A DNA stretch of 5,910 nt from an uncultured Streptomyces sp. (GTDB lineage: Bacteria > Actinomycetota > Actinomycetes > Streptomycetales > Streptomycetaceae). The DNA is taken from contig CAMLJW010000341.1 of assembly GCA_946480485.1 (NCBI GenBank), forward strand, positions 1-5,910. Reading direction: 5' to 3'. The stretch's first letter is position 1, and the number at the start of each line of letters is the position of its first letter. This document shows, in pieces, positions 1 to 4,096 of the stretch. Both the position numbers and the translations under genes were made by a program. The notes below the pieces were generated by a model. The model was not told the origin of the DNA and ran no database searches. It saw only the letters and a program-made list of their open reading frames with translations.

Positions 1-53
1 TCGGAAAGCGGGCGGGGTCTGGTGCGTGCGATTCCAGCGTTGTCGTCAGTCGC

Positions 54-68
54 CGACGCTCCGCGTCG
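54..68. other. Small hairpin near the left edge
   Basis: CGACGC (54-59) and GCGTCG (63-68) are perfect inverted repeats separated by TCC, giving a 6-bp stem with a 3-nt loop. It could be the end of a terminator for a gene to the left of the window. There is no T-tract, the stem is short, and such stems arise easily in G+C-rich DNA, so the function is a guess. Confidence 0.25.
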
Positions 69-104
69 ACTCCCCCGCGGGGCCCGACGACCCAGGAGTT
101 CGAC

Positions 105-380
105 ATGATCAAGCATGCGTCGATCAGGCACGCACCGATCAAGCACGCACCGCCGCCGCCCTCGCAGGGGGGTCGGCCCGCCGCCGTACCATACGACGTT
201 GATCCGTACACCCATAGATGCACACACCCACAGATGCGCACATCCGTACGATTCCGATCCGTACGATGGCGATCCGTACGACGCGCACATGCCCGCACAC
301 ATGCCAAGCTGAAGACGGACGCCCGCGCCCATCCCACCGAGGAACCGAACTCCGATGAGCCCCGCCGAAGGCGACCGTGA
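105..380 (+). CDS. Doubtful small upstream ORF, Arg/His-rich, overlapping the cssR start
   Basis: A 91-codon ORF starts at ATG 105 behind a well-placed AGGAG (94-98, 6-nt spacer). It ends at TGA 378-380, 26 nt inside cssR in another frame. The product would be very basic, with pentapeptide repeats ([15 protein letters not shown] and later [15 protein letters not shown]) that merely reflect the 15-nt DNA repeats. I recognise no family, membrane segment or signal peptide. Third codon positions are only about two thirds G/C by my count, far less biased than the neighbouring genes, which argues against a conserved protein. It could be a leader ORF whose translation affects cssR initiation, because its stop lies just past the cssR start codon. 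Most likely it is chance, but the ribosome-binding site makes it worth recording. Confidence 0.2.
   Translation: MIKHASIRHAPIKHAPPPPSQGGRPAAVPYDVDPYTHRCTHPQMRTSVRFRSVRWRSVRRAHARTHAKLKTDARAHPTEEPNSDEPRRRRP
107..151. repeat. Three tandem 15-nt direct repeats
   Basis: The units are GATCAAGCATGCGTC (107-121), GATCAGGCACGCACC (122-136) and GATCAAGCACGCACC (137-151). Units 2 and 3 differ at one base; unit 1 differs from unit 3 at four. The array sits about 200 bp upstream of cssR and directly follows the AGGAG of the small upstream ORF. It may be a protein-binding array or slippage-generated DNA. Confidence 0.85.
209..240. repeat. Two tandem 16-nt direct repeats
   Basis: CACCCATAGATGCACA (209-224) is followed at once by CACCCACAGATGCGCA (225-240), 14 of 16 bases identical. 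A 16-nt period is not a multiple of three, so the pair would not preserve a reading frame if copy number changed. Confidence 0.8.
241..285. repeat. Three tandem 15-nt direct repeats with CGTACG cores
   Basis: The units are CATCCGTACGATTCC (241-255), GATCCGTACGATGGC (256-270) and GATCCGTACGACGCG (271-285), sharing ATCCGTACGA with the palindromic core CGTACG. A lone related copy GATCCGTACACC lies at 201-212, and CACATGCC occurs twice just downstream (286-293, 298-305). The array directly abuts the 16-nt pair and lies about 70 bp before cssR. A regulator-binding site is plausible; OmpR-family regulators bind tandem direct repeats, though usually of 10-11 nt. Confidence 0.85.
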
Positions 381-1083
381 CATCCAGCGCATCCTGATCG
401 TCGACGACGAGCCGGCGGTGCGCGAAGCTCTCCAGCGCAGCCTCGCCTTCGAGGGCTACGGCACCGAGGTCGCCGTGGACGGCGCGGACGCCCTGGAGAA
501 GGCGATCGCCTACCAGCCCGACCTGGTCGTCCTGGACATCCAGATGCCGCGGATGGACGGTCTGACGGCTGCCCGCAGGATGCGCGGCGCGGGCACCACC
601 ACGCCCATCCTCATGCTCACCGCCCGCGACACGGTCGGCGACCGCGTGACCGGGCTCGACGCGGGCGCCGACGACTACCTGGTCAAGCCGTTCGAGCTGG
701 ACGAACTCTTCGCCCGCGTCCGGGCCCTGCTGCGCCGCAGCTCCTACGCGGCGGCGGGCGCGGCCCAGGACGACGAGGCCCTGACCTTCGGCGACCTCCG
801 CATGGACCTCACGACCCGTGAAGTCATGCGGGGCGGACGGCAGATGGAGCTCACCCGCACGGAATTCACCCTGCTGGAGATGTTCCTGGCCCACCCGCGC
901 CAGGTCCTCACGCGGGAGCAGATCCTGAAGGCGGTATGGGGCTTCGACTTCGAGCCGAACTCGAATTCGTTGGACGTGTACGTCATGTACCTGCGCCGCA
1001 AGACCGAGGCGGGCGGGGAGCCGCGTCTCGTGCACACGGTGCGCGGTGTCGGATATGTGTTGCGATCAGACGGCGCGGAGTGA
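355..1083 (+). CDS. cssR: OmpR-family response regulator CssR (secretion-stress two-component system)
   Basis: A 242-residue cytoplasmic response regulator, normal length for the OmpR/PhoB family. The N-terminal receiver domain (about 12-123) has the acidic pair D17/D18, the phosphoacceptor D61 in VVLDIQMP, the switch T89 and the conserved K111 in YLVKPFE. After a short Ala-rich linker, the winged-helix DNA-binding domain (about 142-238) shows LTRTEF (from L166) and the closing hairpin [11 protein letters not shown] (from V226). The start at ATG 355 follows GAGGAA (339-344). The 3' end overlaps the kinase gene by 4 nt, so the two form an operon. The symbol rests on similarity plus synteny with mshD and ppk: the matching S. 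lividans pair SCO4156-SCO4155 is, from memory of the literature, CssRS, which induces HtrA-like proteases when misfolded secreted protein accumulates. Family assignment is near certain; the cssR name is an orthology inference. Confidence 0.93.
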   Translation: MSPAEGDRDIQRILIVDDEPAVREALQRSLAFEGYGTEVAVDGADALEKAIAYQPDLVVLDIQMPRMDGLTAARRMRGAGTTTPILMLTARDTVGDRVTGLDAGADDYLVKPFELDELFARVRALLRRSSYAAAGAAQDDEALTFGDLRMDLTTREVMRGGRQMELTRTEFTLLEMFLAHPRQVLTREQILKAVWGFDFEPNSNSLDVYVMYLRRKTEAGGEPRLVHTVRGVGYVLRSDGAE

Positions 1084-2549
1084 AGAGGGCAGTGGCAAGG
1101 GTCGTACGGCGATTCCGGTCGCTGCCGATTCGCTCGCGCTTGGCGTTGCTGGTCGCGGCGGCGGTGGCGTTCGCGGTGGCGGCGGTTTCGATGGCCTGCT
1201 GGTTCATCGTGCAAGGGAAGCTGTACGACCAGCTGAACGAGGACTTGCGGGCCAAGGCGAACAAGTCGCAGGACTACGCCGACGTCCAGGCGCTCCTCAA
1301 CAGCTGCCCCCGGACGCCGACGGGCGCGACCGGTTTCCGGCAGCCGCCCGACTACTACGTCCAGCTGATCAAGGAGGACGGCACAGCCTGCGTCTCCGCG
1401 AACTCCGCGGGCGTGGTGAAGGTCGTCAGCAGCGACACCGAGGTGATCGAGAACGTCGCCACCGGCCGGGGGACGTTCCGCAACGGCACCGACAGTGAAG
1501 GCGATTCCGTACGGGTGCTGACCGCGCCCCTGGTCATCGATGTGGGCCCCGGCGCTCGAAGTGTCTCCGACAACACCGCCTTCCTCATCGCCTTCCCCCT
1601 CAAGAGCACCGAGTCCACCCTCAACGAACTGGCCCTGCTCCTCCTCGCCGTCTCCGGCATCGGAGTGGTGGGCGCCGGAGTCGCCGGCCTGTGGGTCGCC
1701 CGCGCCGGCCTCCGCCCCGTCGACCACCTCACCGACGCGGTCGAACACGTGGCCCGCACCGAGGACCTCACCATCCGCATCCCCGTGGAGGACGAGAGCG
1801 AGGACGAGATCGCCCGTCTCTCCCGTTCCTTCAACTCCATGGCCTCGGCCCTCGCCTCGTCCCGCGAACTCCAACAGCAGCTCATCGCGGACGCGGGCCA
1901 CGAACTCCGTACGCCGCTCACCTCACTCCGTACGAACATGGAACTCCTCACCCGCAGCGAGGAGACGGGCCGGGCGATCCCGCCGGAAGACCGCAGGGCG
2001 CTGCTCGCTTCCGTGAAGGCCCAGATGACCGAACTGGCCGCCCTGATCGGCGACTTGCAGGAGCTCTCACGTGCGGACGTGGGCCAGCAGGACCGCGTGC
2101 AGGTGGTCTCGATGGAGGACACGGTGGAGTCGGCCCTTCGACGCGCCCGCCTGCGCGGGCCGGAGCTGACGATCACATCCGACCTCCAGCCCTGGTACGT
2201 GCGCGCCGAACCAACCGCCCTGGAACGGGCGATCGTGAACGTCCTCGACAACGCGGTGAAGTTCAGCCCCGATGGCGGCACCATCGACGTCACCCTCAAG
2301 ACCGGCGAACTGATCGTCCGCGACCACGGCCCCGGCATCCCCACCGAGGAACTCCCCCACGTCTTCGACCGCTTCTGGCGCTCACCGAGCGCACGGGCGT
2401 TGCCGGGCTCGGGGCTCGGCCTGTCGATCGTGGCCCGTACCGTGCGGCAGTCGGGCGGCGAGGTGTCGCTCACGCCCGTGGAAGGCGGCGGCACGGTGGC
2501 GACGATCCGGCTGCCGGGGGCGCCGACGCCTCCGCCCGAGGTGCCGTGA
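1080..2549 (+). CDS. cssS: Membrane sensor histidine kinase CssS
   Basis: A 489-residue sensor kinase, partner of CssR. GTG 1080 overlaps the regulator's TGA (1081-1083) in a GTGA junction, indicating translational coupling; GTG 1092 is a possible alternative. Domains in order: a basic N-terminus, membrane segment 1 (about 21-44), an extracytoplasmic sensor domain (about 45-182) with two cysteines, C76 and C104, membrane segment 2 (about 184-206), a HAMP linker (about 206-259, with P213 and the DEI..L motif), and the phosphoacceptor helix with H274 in GHELRTPL. The ATPase domain follows, with N box N387-N391, G1 box DHGPGIP from D415, F box VFDRFW from V428 and G2 box GSGLGLS from G443. All catalytic boxes are intact. 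The last dozen residues are a proline-rich tail. By family rules it autophosphorylates H274 and passes the phosphate to CssR D61. The stimulus, misfolded secreted protein, is inferred from the S. lividans orthologue. Confidence 0.93.
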   Translation: MKRAVARVVRRFRSLPIRSRLALLVAAAVAFAVAAVSMACWFIVQGKLYDQLNEDLRAKANKSQDYADVQALLNSCPRTPTGATGFRQPPDYYVQLIKEDGTACVSANSAGVVKVVSSDTEVIENVATGRGTFRNGTDSEGDSVRVLTAPLVIDVGPGARSVSDNTAFLIAFPLKSTESTLNELALLLLAVSGIGVVGAGVAGLWVARAGLRPVDHLTDAVEHVARTEDLTIRIPVEDESEDEIARLSRSFNSMASALASSRELQQQLIADAGHELRTPLTSLRTNMELLTRSEETGRAIPPEDRRALLASVKAQMTELAALIGDLQELSRADVGQQDRVQVVSMEDTVESALRRARLRGPELTITSDLQPWYVRAEPTALERAIVNVLDNAVKFSPDGGTIDVTLKTGELIVRDHGPGIPTEELPHVFDRFWRSPSARALPGSGLGLSIVARTVRQSGGEVSLTPVEGGGTVATIRLPGAPTPPPEVP

Positions 2550-2651
2550 CCCCGGCCTGTGGCGCGCCGAGGGTGCCGCTCACTCTCATGGGTCGTCGCG
2601 GGTCTGCACGGTCGTGTTGTCTGGCATGCCTTCACGATGACTTCCTCAGGG

Positions 2652-2673
2652 CCCTTCACGGACCCCTCACGGC
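2652..2673. repeat. 11-nt tandem direct repeat pair, loosely PHO-box-like
   Basis: CCCTTCACGGA (2652-2662) abuts CCCCTCACGGC (2663-2673), 9 of 11 bases identical, and a further TTCACG occurs at 2631-2636. Streptomyces PhoP binds 11-nt direct repeats built around GTTCACC. The period fits, but the core here is (T/C)TCACGG, so the identification is weak. Confidence 0.4.
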
Positions 2674-2708
2674 GCAGCCCAGGTCAACGCGCGTCGCACG
2701 AACAGAGG

Positions 2709-2738
2709 TTCATGGTTATTGCGGGTGATTCGGGGTTA
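2709..2738. repeat. Three tandem 10-nt repeats upstream of mshD
   Basis: TTCATGGTTA (2709-2718), TTGCGGGTGA (2719-2728) and TTCGGGGTTA (2729-2738) share TT at positions 1-2, GGT at 6-8 and A at 10. The 10-nt spacing puts each unit on the same face of the helix, as expected for an operator bound by a tandem dimer such as an OmpR-family regulator. It lies about 107 nt before the mshD start. Six invariant positions of ten is suggestive, not proof. Confidence 0.4.
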
Positions 2739-2761
2739 CCCACTGATTGTTCTTCGAAAAG

Positions 2762-2820
2762 CACTTCGCCACGAAGGGGACAGGCCGGTCCTCTCCCTGT
2801 CCGGGGCGCTTCGCCATGAA
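2762..2820. repeat. Hairpin flanked by 14-nt near-identical direct repeats
   Basis: CACTTCGCCACGAA (2762-2775) and CGCTTCGCCATGAA (2807-2820) match at 12 of 14 positions with a period of 45. Between them GGACAGG (2778-2784) and CCTGTCC (2796-2802) form a perfect 7-bp inverted repeat with an 11-nt loop. The element ends 12 nt before the proposed -10 box of mshD, so it could be an operator or an upstream terminator. Confidence 0.5.
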
Positions 2821-2832
2821 CCGGTAGCGCCG

Positions 2833-2845
2833 TACTCTCGTCTCA
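2833..2845 (+). promoter_or_regulatory. Candidate -10 box for a leaderless mshD transcript
   Basis: TACTCT (2833-2838) fits the TAnnnT -10 pattern and ends 6 nt before the A of the mshD ATG (2845). Transcription would then begin at the start codon itself, explaining the absence of a Shine-Dalgarno sequence. A -35 candidate, TTCGCC (2810-2815) at 17-nt spacing, is weak. No SigR-type GGAAT element is evident. Confidence 0.35.
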
Positions 2846-3771
2846 TGACCAGCTACGACACCGCACCTGGCGCCCCCACCCGCATGATCGACATCCTCTC
2901 CGAGCTGACCCCCGGGCAGACCGAGTCCGTGCTCGCGCTCCTCGCGGAGGCCACCCGGTCCGACGGGCAGCAGGCGGTGTCCGAGCAGGGGCGGCTGCAG
3001 TTGCGCGGGGGTGCCCGGGTCGGGGTACGGCATCTGCTGCTGACCGTTCGGGGGCGGCTCGTCGGGTACGCGCAGCTGGAGGACACCGACCCCGTCGAGG
3101 CGCCGGCCGCCGAGCTGGTCGTGCACCCGGGGTACCGGGGGCAGGGGCACGGGCGGGCGCTCGGCAGCGCGCTGCTCGCGGAGTCCGGCAAGCGGCTGCG
3201 GGTCTGGGCGCACGGCGGGCACTCCGCCGCGCGGCACCTCGCGCAGGTGCTCGGTCTCACACTGTTCCGCGAACTGCGTCAGATGAGGCGGTCGTTGGCT
3301 GGTTTCCAGCCGACCGAGCCGGTGCTCCCCGAGGGGGTGACGGTCCGTACCTTCGTCCCCGGCGCTGACGACACGGCCTGGCTCGCCGTGAACGCCGAGG
3401 CATTCGCCCACCACCCCGAACAGGGTTCCCTCACCCAGCGCGACCTCGACGACCGCAAGGCCGAGCCGTGGTTCGACCCGGCCGGCTTCTTCCTCGCCTT
3501 CCGCGGTGACGAGCTGATCGGCTTCCACTGGACGAAGGTGCACCCGGAGGAGGGGCTCGGGGAGGTGTACGTCCTGGGGGTGCGGCCCGGTGCACAGGGC
3601 GGCGGCCTGGGCATGGCCCTGACCACGATCGGCCTGAGGCATCTGGCGGCGCGGGGCCTGCCGACGGCGATGCTGTACGTCGACGCCGACAACAAGGCGG
3701 CGGTGACCGTCTACGAACGGCTGGGCTTCGTGACGCACGAGGCGGATCTGATGTACCGCACGGAGTCGTGA
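2845..3771 (+). CDS. mshD: Mycothiol synthase MshD (mycothiol N-acetyltransferase)
   Basis: A 308-residue cytoplasmic enzyme that transfers acetyl from acetyl-CoA to the cysteine amino group of Cys-GlcN-Ins, the last step of mycothiol synthesis. It has the family's two tandem GNAT folds. The N-terminal one (about 15-140) carries [15 protein letters not shown] from V93. The C-terminal, catalytic one (about 150-308) carries the acetyl-CoA loop [14 protein letters not shown] from V243 and ends with YERLGF from Y290. The signature around N183 ([18 protein letters not shown]) is typical of MshD, and the whole protein closely resembles the S. coelicolor enzyme as I remember it. ATG 2845 matches that N-terminus. 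A TTG at 2719 would add 42 residues, but their third positions are only about 60% G/C, so that stretch is not coding. No Shine-Dalgarno sequence precedes ATG 2845. The gene is probably transcribed alone, bounded by the repeat-rich spacer and the terminator downstream. Confidence 0.95.
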   Translation: MTSYDTAPGAPTRMIDILSELTPGQTESVLALLAEATRSDGQQAVSEQGRLQLRGGARVGVRHLLLTVRGRLVGYAQLEDTDPVEAPAAELVVHPGYRGQGHGRALGSALLAESGKRLRVWAHGGHSAARHLAQVLGLTLFRELRQMRRSLAGFQPTEPVLPEGVTVRTFVPGADDTAWLAVNAEAFAHHPEQGSLTQRDLDDRKAEPWFDPAGFFLAFRGDELIGFHWTKVHPEEGLGEVYVLGVRPGAQGGGLGMALTTIGLRHLAARGLPTAMLYVDADNKAAVTVYERLGFVTHEADLMYRTES

Positions 3772-3831
3772 GGCAACGAGGCGCACCCGGCCGGCCACCG
3801 TCACGTGCGTCCTCGCGGGCAGGGACGTACA

Positions 3832-3882
3832 CGGCTCCCGGGCGTCACACCGGCTCCCGGGCGGTACGACGCCCGGCAGCCG
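3832..3882 (+). terminator. Hairpin terminator after mshD with a duplicated 5' arm
   Basis: The 3' arm 3868-3882 pairs with 3832-3846 in a 15-bp stem with one C/C mismatch and a 21-nt loop. The loop contains a second copy of the 5' arm, CGGCTCCCGGGCG at 3851-3863 (the first at 3832-3844, period 19). That copy can pair with 3870-3882 instead, giving a 13-bp stem with the same mismatch and a 6-nt loop. There is no U-tract, which is common for Streptomyces terminators. The stem lies about 60 nt after the mshD stop. Confidence 0.7.
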
Positions 3883-3984
3883 CCCCCCGCTGTCCTGCAC
3901 GTCATGTCACCGTAACCATCGATTCAGACAGGCTTGCGACGCTCGGCGAATGAACCCCGTCGCACCCGAGCCTTGGCCTCCACC

Positions 3985-4016
3985 GGAGAACGAGCCCTCG
4001 CCCGCGAGGGAGAACG
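3985..4016. repeat. Palindrome between GGAGAACG direct repeats upstream of ppk
   Basis: CCCTCGC (3995-4001) and GCGAGGG (4004-4010) form a perfect 7-bp inverted repeat with a 2-nt centre, flanked by identical GGAGAACG at 3985-3992 and 4009-4016 (period 24). The right arm overlaps AGGGAG (4007-4012), the possible ribosome-binding site for a GTG start at 4022. It could be an operator, or an mRNA stem that hides that site. Confidence 0.5.
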
Positions 4017-4096
4017 GGAGCGTGAGCTTCACGCCGGCGCTCTCGCCCGCTCTTTCCGACTCCCCCGTATCCGTCACGGCGCGGAAGAATGGGTTC

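Larger units (their letters stand above)
1..354. other. Non-coding leader upstream of cssR, rich in tandem repeats
   Basis: No convincing gene lies here on either strand. From left to right it holds a small hairpin (54-68), a perfect 10-nt palindrome CCCCGCGGGG (73-82), a three-unit 15-nt repeat (107-151), a two-unit 16-nt repeat (209-240), a three-unit 15-nt repeat (241-285), and the cssR ribosome-binding site (about 339-344). Positions 181-300 are about 59% G+C by my count, clearly below the flanking genes, which suits a regulatory region. TAnnnT hexamers occur (TACCAT at 187, TACGAT at 247 and 262), but none has a good -35 partner at normal spacing, so I do not call a promoter. In S. coelicolor an HtrA-type protease gene lies next to the orthologous regulator; nothing of such a gene can be identified inside this window. 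Confidence 0.7.
2550..2844. other. Intergenic spacer cssS-mshD with clustered repeats
   Basis: No gene is supported on either strand. The spacer has no strong hairpin terminator immediately after cssS. It carries an 11-nt direct pair (2652-2673), a 10-nt triplet (2709-2738), a hairpin flanked by 14-nt near-repeats (2762-2820) and a probable mshD promoter. In S. coelicolor other genes, including a phosphate-regulated 5'-nucleotidase, lie between the orthologous flanking genes as I recall; here the spacer is under 300 bp. Confidence 0.6.
3772..4096. other. Intergenic spacer mshD-ppk
   Basis: It contains a strong hairpin terminator (3832-3882) after mshD, then a relatively A/T-richer stretch (about 3901-3931) that may hold the ppk promoter, and a palindrome between direct repeats (3985-4016). 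The last 75-147 nt may belong to ppk if an upstream start is used, because the ppk frame stays open through the region. A 61-codon frame starting at GTG 3768 runs through the terminator hairpin and is not credible as a gene. Confidence 0.6.

Noticed and set aside
107..285. CRISPR array in the leader
   Set aside because: The units are 15-16 nt, directly adjacent with no spacers, and no cas gene is present.
139..1035. Long antisense ORF covering the leader and cssR
   Set aside because: It is the mirror of strongly biased G+C-rich coding sequence; it has no recognisable domain and runs through the tandem repeats. The + strand gene has every family motif.
1355..2659. 434-codon antisense ORF over cssS
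   Set aside because: It shadows an intact histidine kinase gene; its translation is low-complexity Arg/Ser-rich with no family resemblance.
2719..2844. TTG-started N-terminal extension of MshD
   Set aside because: Third positions are only about 60% G/C, the stretch is made of intergenic repeats, and MshD proteins begin near the ATG at 2845.
2716..3900. 394-codon antisense ORF over mshD
   Set aside because: It shadows mshD and extends through the terminator hairpin and the promoter repeats, which no real gene would be expected to do.
3899..3930. Possible PHO box before ppk around GTCATGTCACC
   Set aside because: Only loose TCA-containing half-sites are present, and they do not repeat at 11-nt spacing. 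PhoP control of ppk is known in S. lividans but is not visible here.
3768..3953. 61-codon ORF starting in a GTGA overlap with the mshD stop
   Set aside because: The overlap is attractive, but the frame passes through the terminator, has no properly spaced ribosome-binding site and encodes Arg/Pro/Ala-rich sequence of no known type.
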